From contig MCGE01000013.1 of the NCBI GenBank assembly GCA_002105175.1, forward strand, positions 62,001 to 126,000: 64,000 nt of DNA, given 5' to 3'. Position numbers and translations under genes: made by a program. The stretch's first letter is position 1; each line of letters begins with the position of its first letter. The notes beneath the pieces are model-generated. The model saw only the letters and a list, made by a program, of their open reading frames with translations. It was not told the origin of the DNA and did not search any database. Source of the stretch: Absidia repens (taxonomy: Eukaryota; Mucoromycota; Mucoromycetes; Mucorales; Cunninghamellaceae). This document shows positions 49,846 to 60,300 of the stretch, piece after piece.

Positions 49846-50016
49846 TATAATCGCCTTCAGTAAAAAAAAAAGAAAAAAAGAAAGAAAGAAAAAGAAAAAA
49901 AAAGCGGCGTTAAAAAAAGTCACGGTGAATGAAATTGGTCTGTGCCAATTTTTTCGGCAGTCGACGATCTTACCCTTCTTTTTTTTTCTTTATCATACAG
50001 TCCACTCACTCCACTG

Positions 50017-51435
50017 ATGCCAAGCGATACAGACAAACGACGAAGACCATTTCTACACAACAAAAAACGATCGTTTCCACTGATACTGGGTGTTCTTTTG
50101 CTACTAAGTACCATCTATGTCTTTTTCGGTGGTGAATCGAAGGCGACCTTAGATTGTCGAGTGTCGTATCGAGCGTCCCTCTCCTACTCGTCATCATCAA
50201 GCAAGTCCAACAATAACAACAACAACAACAACAATAATAATGGCAATATCGTCGATGCTGTACAACTCCTTTCGTCACCGTCACCACAACAACGAAAATA
50301 CCTACAACAAGTTACTTTCCAAGACCTCAACACCGAAATCGAAGCCAAGGATCAAAAGATGGTGGCAGTGATGGTAGTTCTTCCTCCGTGGGCTATTGGA
50401 CCCTCACTGAAAACCTTCTTCAAGCAGTTAGCTCAACAAACTCACCATCATGGTCATCATACCCGGCTTGCATTACTCATTCTCAATCCAGCCAGTCCGA
50501 CCACGCTTTATACTGTACGGCATTACCTCTTGACGTCTCAATTAGTGGATCTACCAGTGGATCTGTATACGAAAACCTACGACACATTGGCACCATGGGT
50601 CGCCCAGGATGATCACCATGACGCCAGCCATGCCATTTACGAGCTCGCCCCACTTCGAAAAAGCGCCATGGCAAGAGCCAAGAATTTTTTACTCCAATCC
50701 GCATTGGACCCACAGGACGATTATGTGCTCTGGTTGGATCCTTTACTGGCCGAATTTCCAGCGACATTGATTCAAGATTTTATCAAAGTGGACGGTGTGG
50801 ATATCCTGGTGCCCAATACGATGATTCGAAAAGATGGTACGGAATGGGGTTATGATCGTGCGAATTGGCAAGAAACGACCATGTCAACGTCTTTACAAGA
50901 TACCGTCCCTGAAGACTTTGTATTCATGGAAGGTATGGGTTTTTTTTTTTTTTTTTTTTTTTTTGTTTCATGATGAAATGATGAACTGGCTGACACTAAC
51001 AATACTTTTTGTTGTAAAATAGGTTGGTGGGAATATGATACGCATCGATTTTTAATGGTGGATATGTTATCCAATGAAGATGGTGTGGATGGCCGCACGC
51101 GGGAATTCACCAAGGTACCGTTGGATGGTGTTGGATCGACATGTTTATTCATCAAGGCGGAACTTCATCGAAATGGCCTCAACTTTCCTGCATACCCTTA
51201 TCAGCATCAACTGGATTCAGAGGCATTGGCTAAGGCTGCCAAGTTGGAAGGTTATTCGATCATGGGGTTACCGAATTACAAGATTTATCATGCCAATGTC
51301 GATCAAGAAGGCGACAATGATGGTGGTGAGAACAATAGTAATAGTGGTAGTGGTAGTAGTATTAGTAATATTGATGATGACGACGAAGAAGAAGAAGACG
51401 ATGATGATGATGATGATGATGGTGATACAGTGTGA
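50017..51435 (+). CDS. Anp1/Mnn9/Van1-family (GT62) glycosyltransferase-like protein with altered DxD
   Basis: Golgi type II membrane protein related to the mannan polymerase family. Two exons: 50017-50932 and 51023-51435; 1329 nt, 442 residues. The short basic cytoplasmic tail is followed by a signal anchor (FPLILGVLLLLSTIYVFFGG, residues about 20-40). An Asn-run stem and the catalytic-like domain (about 110-400) follow. Family landmarks: ARAKNFLLQSAL, VLWLDPLLAEFPATLIQDF, DILVPNT, FTKVPLDGVGSTCLFIKAEL and NFPAYPY. Where relatives have WRDVD this protein has WLDPL, so the metal-binding DxD is not conserved. The C-terminus is an acidic run (about 415-440). An upstream in-frame extension without ATG is rejected. 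The intron begins with a 24-nt poly(T). Confidence 0.85.
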
Positions 51436-51687
51436 TTATTACTATTATGATTATGAATAAAATACGTATTTTTACCCATTCCTCTATGTGAAATGTGTCA
51501 TAATGTGTGTGTCTATATATTCAATTGCCGATGTTTTTATGTTGCGATTGGTGGGAAATGAGCGGGGAGATGTCTTCCGAAAAAAATACTTTTTTTCTTC
51601 CCGTCAATTATTGGTGGTCTATCCTTTTCTTTTTTCTCTTCTGTATCTTTATTTTTATTACATACCCTTTTTCGGTCTCACTTCATC
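51436..51687. other. Short intergenic region Anp1-like / GNAT
   Basis: A 252-bp tandem spacer containing the Anp1-like 3' end and the GNAT promoter; pyrimidine-rich near 51590-51660. Confidence 0.5.
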
Positions 51688-52417
51688 ATGGTGCAATCAA
51701 CTTCTACTATATATGTACGTCAGGCTACTTTAGCCGATTTGGATATCAAGGAACAGATCTACGACATTATCAATAAAGCCTATCGCTCTAAAGGTAATTA
51801 GGCAAAAGAAAAAAAAAAGGGGGGGGTGACGGGAAGGAGTGTTTGGGCCAGATTGAATCGACATTATCAAATGGCCATGCCAAGCATAGAAAAATAGAAG
51901 TGGACGTCATTCAAATGACTATGCATGGTGTCTAACAACGACTTTTTTTTATTTTTTTTTATTTTTTTTTTCAGGTGGCTGGACAACGGAAAGTGAACTT
52001 GTGGGTGGTGAACGGTCTAGTATGGAACATATTGAGACCTGTATCAAGGACCAGGTCAACATCTTGCTATTGGCGTTTGAAGAAAAAAGTGGCGAACAAG
52101 ATAAGGTAGTGGGCACAGTACAAATCCAACCGGAAGAAACAGCTGGTGAAGCTGGCGTGGGTTTACTCTCTGTTGATCAAAGCGTACAATCCCGAGGTAT
52201 CGGAGGTCGTTTGGTGCGTGGTGCTATGGATGAAATGAAATCCCGTGGCTATCATACCGCTGTTTTACATGTCTTGGAAACCCGTGCCGAATTATTACTT
52301 TGGTATAGAAAACTCGGATTCAAGGAAACTGGTGAAAAGGAACCCTTCGTCTGGCCGGAAATGCTCAAGGTGAAATCGATTGGCTTTTTGGTACTTAAGA
52401 AATCCTTATTAGAATAG
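51688..52417 (+). CDS. GNAT-family N-acetyltransferase (soluble)
   Basis: Two exons: 51688-51793 and 51975-52417; 549 nt, 182 residues. The start gives MVQSTSTIYVRQATLADLD, a usual GNAT beginning. The acetyl-CoA-binding motif QSRGIGGRLVRGAMDEM lies at about residues 103-119, and the fold-closing HVLETRAELLLWYRKLGFKE at about 128-147. There is no membrane segment or targeting signal. This is a one-domain acetyltransferase of the kind that modifies small molecules or proteins, and its substrate cannot be inferred. It follows the Anp1-like gene on the same strand, 252 bp away. Confidence 0.9.
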
Positions 52418-54068
52418 TAGTACACAGATTAGTTTTTCGATTCTTCATTCAAATAAAGATAAATATAAAAATATATGCTTTCCCCGTACCTATTGTATTC
52501 CTTTTGTTTTATTAGAAGTGGATTCGCATTTAGGTGTAGCATGCATAGGATGAACGTACCATAGCCTACATTGGGTGGATATGCAATGGACAGGTACAAC
52601 GTTATTATTAGTAGATAGTAAACGTCGATCGAAGATCCCATCTGATAAGCCAAAATTGGACTCTGGGTAAGGCACAGTGCTAACACAAAAAAGGCGGAGC
52701 TGAAAACCATTTGACCTTTTTTCTTATATATAATTAAATGCTTACTGTACATACACTACACCATTTGAACAGCAATAACAGGTCTTGAATATTTGAATAA
52801 AATGGATCAACAACTCATATATTTACTCTATTGCCTTAAAAGATCGTGTAAATGGGTATGATCAAAATCAAAAGAACAATTCAATGACAGCGGCGATTGG
52901 TATGTACCATTTCCTTCCCTTTTTTTTTTTTTTTTTTTTTGAACTACACGCATATTACTGTAGCCATGGTATGATAACGGCGTTTGAAAGAGCATAAAGT
53001 GGTGGAATGAACTGAAATTTTTACAGTATTTTGATCTATCAATTATTTCCCAAGCTCAGCAGGACTCCAGACTGGTAGGAATACTATCAATGCCAAGGTC
53101 TGCCATCACTAATATTTATGTCTAGTATTGGCTTTACTTGCAACCACTTAGGTAGGTCATGGGAAGACAGGAAATAACTGGTTACCATCTGCATAAATAG
53201 AATGATAAGCGATACCTTTTTCTATAAACTCATGGTTTCTTATTTTCTTGGGATTTTTTTAGTGACTGAATCTTGGCATTGAATTCAATTGCCAAAAAAA
53301 AAAAAAAAAAAAAAAAGGTGGATTGATCAATGGCGGACAAAGGTAGAACCGTGGACTTGACCACGTGTAACGTCATTCCTAGGTTGTCATTTTGGCTGTA
53401 CTTGGAAATTGTTGCAGATCTTGGCAGTTGGCGGTTGGATGTAGCTTATATCATTATAGTATCCTCTATGATACCTCCCCATACCTCCCCATTCACTTCC
53501 TCACCTTACTTAGTTACATTAGAGGTTCCTTCACTCTATTTATTTTTAGTTGGAAATACTTTTCCCTCCCTACTTTCATGTACTTACCTTTTAGATATTG
53601 TGTATAAGAAAAGAAAATATATCACCACTACCTTCTCTATTTCTTACAAATGACATTGCATGATTTCATTGTGATCTGACTTTTTTTTTAATGTGAGATG
53701 CCTTCAAACTAAGATAAAAATAAAAGGAAAGTGTCAGTTTAAATCGAACAAACTAGTTTAGAATAATAGAACTAGTATGATATTCTTTTTTTTTGTACAT
53801 GACGTTTTTTGTATTTCTCCAAAACGGCGCTGTGGATCCCCCAATTGAACATGACCTAGTTGCCTGATTTGGACTTGGCATGATGTCATTTGCTAGGTTA
53901 TACAAAGGGTGTCTTTCTATTTTTACGCTAGACTAAAACCGGCAAAAGCACTGACTTGATAAAAACTAAAAGTATATATAAAGGCAACTTTTGGATCAAC
54001 CCTTTTTTTTCTTGTCACCAAATATTTTTTTTATTTTATTAAACAAAAAATTCATATATCATAAAACA
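52418..54068. other. Intergenic region upstream of PMP3
   Basis: No convincing exon. It holds poly(T) at about 52920-52940 and a 23-nt poly(A) at about 53294-53316. The TATA box of PMP3 is TATATATAA at 53973-53981, about 90 bp before the start codon. An open frame at 53330-53653 has no homology and lies in repeat-rich sequence. Confidence 0.6.
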
Positions 54069-54395
54069 ATGGCTGTTACCTGTACTGATATTTGTAAACT
54101 TCTCTTCGGTAAGTTGAATCATTCTCATTGAGAACCATATGCCACACACAATAGCCGTTTATGATATTTACACTACTTTTCTCTTCTCTATGCATATAGC
54201 TTTTATTCTGCCACCTTTAGGTGTGATGATGGAAAGAGGATGTTGGCATTGTGATTTCTACATCAACATTTTACTCACCCTGCTTGGCTTTATTCCTGGT
54301 ATAAGTAAGTTGTCACCCGGCCATCATAAAATCATGTGTCTAATAACTTTCTTTTTTTCTTAGTTCATGCGGTTTATATTATAATGAAGTATTAG
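54069..54395 (+). CDS. PMP3: PMP3 / UPF0057 small hydrophobic membrane protein
   Basis: Plasma-membrane proteolipid of the Pmp3/RCI2 family, which affects membrane potential and cation tolerance in yeast. Three exons: 54069-54108, 54200-54304, 54364-54395; 177 nt, 58 residues. Two membrane helices are visible: ICKLLFAFILPPLGVMMERG (the family signature PPLGV) and ILLTLLGFIPGIIHAVYII. CWHCDFYINILLT joins them, as usual in the family. A strong TATA box lies about 90 bp upstream. The gene stands alone, with more than 1.6 kb of non-coding DNA on each side. Confidence 0.95.
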
Positions 54396-54847
54396 CGCTA
54401 AACGACATTCACTGCTCTCTACCTTTGGCATCGTTTCATGATTCCTCACTATCCCCCTATTCTCTTATGACTTACTTATATTCCTATTTATATTCTATTG
54501 TATCATATTTATTTAGTAACATCATCATATCTATTTAATAATAAACTCATGGGTGATCTATTACCTTTGTTGTATACCTGAAAATAACATGATGCATTTC
54601 TCTTTGAACAAAAGAATGATCATTGGATGTGTTTTGGTCAGGCATCATTTTATTGGGAAGACTTTTTGTTGTGTTGAAAAAGGGAAAATGGAAATTCAAA
54701 TGAACGCAGGACAATGGAAATAAGAATGTGACAGATTATAAACCGTTACAGTAGCATTCATTATTCCAGATTGCTGTTGTTGTTGGTTTATTTTTTTTTT
54801 CATTCAATTACAATATTATGGTACATTTCATCTTTTTCAAATTCCTA

Positions 54848-55300
54848 TATTTAAATCCCGCTTAGGCATTTCCGCGATCTGTCTTTCTCTTTCTCTTTCT
54901 CTTTCTCTCTTTTATTTTTCAAACATCATCGTTGTAACCTCTTGGACGTTATGGTGATATTATATTAGTGTCTGGACTAGTTTAGAAGGGGTTATCAGAT
55001 AAGGGATTACAACATGCATGGGGAAACCCTTCCATTTTGGATCCAGGATTTAGAACCCCCATTAGTTGTCTTTTTGGAGCCTCCATTAGCTTTGTGTAGT
55101 ATTAATTTATGCATCTTTTGTATCTATATCTGAATAAATTACGCTTTACCCTTTTACCATTAATTTCCCTCCCATACATTTAGTTTAACTTATACTTAAG
55201 ATCCCTTCCATATTCCCCTGGTTTTAGATTATTGATGACCTTACCTATTTTATGTTTATCCTTCAATAAAAGTTGTACTTATTCTAACCATCGTGTTCTA
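54848..55300 (+). repeat. Dispersed repeat family, copy D
   Basis: Starts TTTAAATCCCGC, then (CTTTCT)n at about 54883-54909. The core stem-loop lies at 54985-55032 (GAAGGGGTTATC / GGGAAACCCTTC). It continues with TTGGATCCAGGATTTAGAAC, TCTGAATAAATTA and TTCAATAAAAGTTG blocks in the same order as copies A, B and E. Confidence 0.75.
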
Positions 55301-55684
55301 CTATTAGATCCATCGGATATTAAGCGGTTCTTTTTTTGGGCGGGGATGCATAATAGGATATGAATTAGATAGTGTGCCATTTACAACGATAGTGCAATCG
55401 TCTTCATTCTGTTCGTTGGTGCTTAATGGGTGTATGCTTCAATGTATTTCCAACATCAATTGTATGGTACAGTTAAGCAGGAACGTAAAGTGAACCTTAC
55501 CTGTTGAGTTTAATTGCAAACCATTTCTTACAGTTTTAAAACAGTTGATCTTCTGAATGTCATAGGTGGGGACGTTATTGAAGTGTAGTATTTGATGGAA
55601 TGAGACAACGCCTGCCATTTTGTACCTAAATGTGCTGTACCTATAGCACTAAACTGACTTCAATTTGAGCTTCATTTTTTATTA

Positions 55685-56718
55685 TTATCATGCCACATTC
55701 AAAAAAAAAGAGCTGGATAGATAGTTAAGTGATGTGTAATATAGAGTGGTGATACAGTCACAATTTATATAAAGTAACCTAAAACAGTCAATCAGTCTCT
55801 AAACATCAGAGGGTGGGGTAAGTAATCATAAATAAACTAGAATGTACTGTAAAATGCTTTATTGTGAGGCTACACGTGAGGCACGATATAGCCTTTTTTT
55901 TTTTTTGTTTTTTTTTACTCGACTGTTTAATAATAATTGGTATAACGCGGCTAACTTATTCCTGGGTACTGACATAGGAAAAAGTAGTCTTAGTGGGTGA
56001 ATAAAAGAGCAGTATTTGGTAAGACATTCACAAAACAGATACAATAGCAACATTGTTCATTATTAATAGATCATATGATGGTTAATAGGAAGACATATTT
56101 TATTGAAGCATATTGGTAAATACTAAAGCTTAAGAATAAGGAGTTCATTGTGACAAAGTATACAATGGAAAGATCTAATAGGGGAAAATATGAGGAGGAC
56201 CAATGAGAAATTTGACAAATGGTCAACACTGGTATAAACGGGCGGTTGTGAAATGGACGTTAACAAATTGTACAGGGTATGAGACAAACCGAAGGGACAC
56301 AATCGGACCACAGCAATGGCCAGTACTAATCAAAATGGTCATTGTAGTAAAAAAAGAGATCTATTGCACAAAGCATGAGAGAGACTAATGGCGCATTTTT
56401 CATTAAAGCAAGTAAAAAGATACATATTTTATTTAGATATAGATACAAACTACGGACAGACTATAACTAAACCAAGCTAATGATGACTTGACAAAAGCCA
56501 ACCATTGTTGATCTCAAATCCTGAATTCAAAATGAAAGGGTTTCCCCATGCATGTTGTAATCCCTGAGCTGAAACCCCTTTTAAACTAATCCTGACACTA
56601 ATCTAAGATTACCATAACATCAAAGAAGTTGAATGGCGAAGAAAACGAAAGAAAGAGACCGAAAAAAATGAAAATTGGGTGTAAATAAATATTCACGTGG
56701 GCGGCATTTGAAATAATT
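55685..56718 (-). repeat. Dispersed repeat family, copy E (near full length)
   Basis: Reverse orientation to copy D. CACGTGGGCGGCATTTGAAA lies at 56694-56713. The stem-loop at 56533-56582 (GAAAGGGTTTCC / GAAACCCC) is well preserved. It shares blocks at both ends with copy C over about 1 kb, the longest pairwise match in the family. Confidence 0.78.
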
Positions 56719-56783
56719 TCTGGCTGTCTCTCGCGGAACTGCAGTTCTGACATTTTTTCAATAACCATTTTTATTTCGATGAC

Positions 56784-56818
<35 letters not shown>

Positions 56819-57324
56819 AGGAAAAAACATAAAAAGGATTCCAGAAAGCCACTGTATTGCTAGAGATAGCGTAGCTACGCGCATCAGAATAATGATAGTA
56901 TGTCACCTATGATAACGACGCAAATTTCGCTTCTCCCTTTGATACTGTTATTGTATGTCCCCACTATATGCCAACTAATCCGACACCAATGCCGGAAAAA
57001 ATTACCGTGATGATATTTGGATTATTAAAAAAAAATTAAAAAAAGAAATCTTTTGTAATTTGTAATGAAGGTTTTTTTTATTAAGTAAAATAAAATAAAA
57101 AGAAGATCAGAGGAAGGGTAAAGGATACTATATAACAGATAGGTAACGTGCATAAGATAAAGGTGGAATGGGAGAAGATGAAAAAACAATAGTCTAAAAT
57201 ACAAAGCAGAATAAAGTACGTATATAAATGGTGTAGATAAACTAGCAAACTTGTATTTTTTTTAAAAACAAAAAAAAAAAAAATACCAGAAGTAAAGGAT
57301 AGGTGGTTGGGAGGGAGGAGGTAA

Positions 57325-60300
57325 TTATGTTGGTAACATGGCTGTATATGCTTGCTGAAGAGAAATCGGTGGAGTAGAATGAGGGGAATTTGAAGAATGA
57401 TGAAGGTCTGCACATGCTTCCGATAACCCAATACCTGCTTGGACCAAAAGCCGTGCAACATAGGTAGGCGCCTGGGGGACATCGATGACCAAATCTTCAT
57501 AGTGATGCATAAATTCTTGAAATGCTTTGACCAAGACATGTTTGCCCAAAATATCAGCCTTGTAAAGGTTAGGTATCAGTTCACCCGCCAATATCACCTG
57601 CTTTTCTTTCATTTCCACGACCGCAAGAAGTTCCATAGATAGAAGACCTTCCGTTTCTGGATGATCCAATTCTTTGATACTTGTAAACAATTCCTACATA
57701 AAAATATAAAATAAATATAAGCAAAACACATCGCAACATTCATGTCCCGCATCCTGTTTTTTTCTTAGAGAGAAACGGGAAATCTGGCTTACCTCTATGT
57801 CTACCAATTCATAGTATTCGGCAAGTGTGTTTTTAATCCGGCATTTGAGTTGCTCGCTATTAAATGATGAACCTGTGTGTTTGTTGGCCGACGTTATTTG
57901 CTTCTGTTCTGACCCAGTGGCTGTAGTAGCATGTTGACGAGGTAAAGTTGATCCACGAGGAAGTAAGGTCAGCTTTTTGCGTTCAGCTTCATCAATATGA
58001 TCTTCACCTAGAGCACTGGGTAACAAATAAAACAGTAGAAAAAATCAGTTGTTGCTATTCATCAGTATAAAATAAATAGATATTTCCCCCACCTCACTCC
58101 TTTTTTTACCTAAACATATTGTTAGTTGATCCTGTTGTTTTGTTGGACATTGTCGAAGGAGAGTCATTCAAATTCGAGCTTGTTTTCCGCCGCAGAGTTG
58201 ATTTCTGAGAGCTATCGTCACTAGAGCGATTCAAACTTGCAAATGGACTATAAGAAGGGGCCAGATTATTATTTCTTGGTCGTGCACGTTCGGTTCTGCC
58301 AAAATTTGAATAATCGGGGATATCATGGTGACGTGATATTGAGGAAGGACCTGTTCCACTGTTGTTGGTAGTGTTCCAATTGCCATCGTTGGTCATTGAG
58401 CTGCCAGATCCACCACCCTTTTTCATCGGCTTCCCATTGGTTCGATAATTTTGTCGAGGAGCACCGCCACTACCATAGTGGTTTGCTTGTAAAGGTCCCC
58501 CACTGACGCCGCCGCGAGAGGACCCAGAGCGTTTAGCAAGGGCTTCCTTTTCCAGAATTTTAGCCCTTTCTGCCTAAAAAAAAAAAAAAAAAAAAAGATT
58601 CGTCAAGACAAAATAATACGGTTCATCTCGTAGCTCGGAGATTCACCTCATCGTCCCCACACCCCCACTCCTACTTCCACTTCCTCTGCTCAATCAACTT
58701 ACATCTTCGTGGATTTCGGCAATTGTCTTTGGTTTATCTTGTTTCCCATGCCTTGGCACCCAGTTATTTTTTCGAAGGTCAATGACATCCTAAGTGAAAA
58801 AAACAAGATAAGCATTCCGATCTTGAGTCCCCCTTATATATATCTTACCATAATCATAAACCTGACACGAGACGTGAGATGGGAACTGTTGTACATTTCA
58901 TTTTGCATTCGTTTAAAGAAGACTTCGAACCAAGTGGCGGTCTGAGGGTCCCTATCAATGTCGGCACCAATGGTAGTGAGAAGTTTGCAGAGCGATTCCA
59001 CTTCTTCTTCTTGTGCATGAGCGCCACTATCACAGAGACGTTTGAGACATTGGTACATGATGCGTTGGCTGAGCATGTCACGACAATAGAGTTCACCAAT
59101 AAATTGCACTAATCCCAGTCCCTGACGTTTGATTTTTACTGCAGTATAATATTCGTCCGTCATCATAGCTTCGCCAGGAGCACCTACATGTTTCTTTTTT
59201 TGGTGTTGTAAGTTGGTATCCACATCACCGTCATCAGAAGCAGCGATATTGCCATCATCACCATCATGGTGTCCACTACCACTACCATCACCTTCTGTTG
59301 TTGTTGTTGTCACAGTGGTCTCAGGGGTAGGAAGCGATTTCCAGCCTTTTTCAAATTCGTATTGACACCGACTAAAGAGATACTTGCAATAAAGAGGAAT
59401 GCCAGACACAGGTTCACCGTTCTTGTCCTTTGTGTTCACGTCCTTGATGTCAGCAGGAATCCATTCATAAAGCTTTCGACATAACTGGGCCCACATGGAT
59501 GCGAAGGCTGCTTCGTCGCATGCCTTTTCAAAAATTAGCTGGATCACCGTTCGTAGCGATTGTCCATCGTCCTCCTTGGTCGACTGTTCGGCGTAGCCAA
59601 TGATGCGATCAGAAATTGTATCGAATCGTTCCAATGTCAATTTATTTAGCAGTGCCTTGATCTTGCGTGTAATTTCTTCTTGCGAGAGAATACCGTCCTC
59701 GTTGGCTGAAGTGGTTGATGTTGTTACTGCTGCTGTTGTTGTCCCTGCCACCACTGACGGAATCCATCGGTTAGCACTTTTTTCCAAAGGCGCCACTTGA
59801 TCCAAGGGAATAGTAGGTGCGCCATGCTGATGGTGATGGTGATGATGGTGCTGGTGATGATACTCATGGTGAGCATGTCGCTTGGTGTTGTTATTGTTGT
59901 TGATAGGAGGTCCACGTCCACACAAAGGCATCCCGCTACCTGTAGTGTACTTTGTTCTGCCTCCAAATGAGCCGTCACGTTGCATTTTTGTGGAATCACC
60001 ACTATTGCCACCAAAAGCTGTTGCATTGTTGATCGATGCATTGATGAGGTTGTTGATATTGCTGCTTGTGGTAGTGTTGGTAGTGTTGTTCCTTCCCGTC
60101 AATGTCCTTCCACCAATGAATTTGCCCATTTCCGTCCGTCCTTCACGGCCTTGATAGTGTGTCGTCGATGATATTTGATTTGCCAAGATACTGATGCCAC
60201 CAGGTGCCGATCGAGAATAGTTTTTGTTGTTGTTGTTGGTGTTGTTGCCAAGACTACCGCCATTTGGTCGGAACGTGTTATTTCTATCGGGAGCTGTATT

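Larger units (their letters stand above)
54396..57324. other. 2.9-kb gene-free region with inverted repeat copies D and E
   Basis: Contains repeat copies D (54848-55300, forward) and E (55685-56718, reverse). A 32-nt poly(A) run lies at about 56785-56816, followed by the eIF4G-2 3' flank. No supported exon. Short frames on the minus strand in copies C and E look alike (SNAAHVN..LHP) because the DNA is repeated. Confidence 0.65.

Noticed and set aside
49942..50016. In-frame N-terminal extension of the Anp1-like protein
   Set aside because: It lacks an ATG and would place the basic tail and signal anchor internally; ATG 50017 gives a normal type II topology.
53330..53653. 107-codon plus-strand frame upstream of PMP3
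   Set aside because: No recognised motif, in AT-rich sequence next to a poly(A) run; no splice-consistent extension.
48078..56906. Short minus-strand frames in repeat copies C and E sharing SNAAHVN..LHP
   Set aside because: The similarity follows from the repeated DNA; copies B and A do not keep the frame, and there is no start or splice context.
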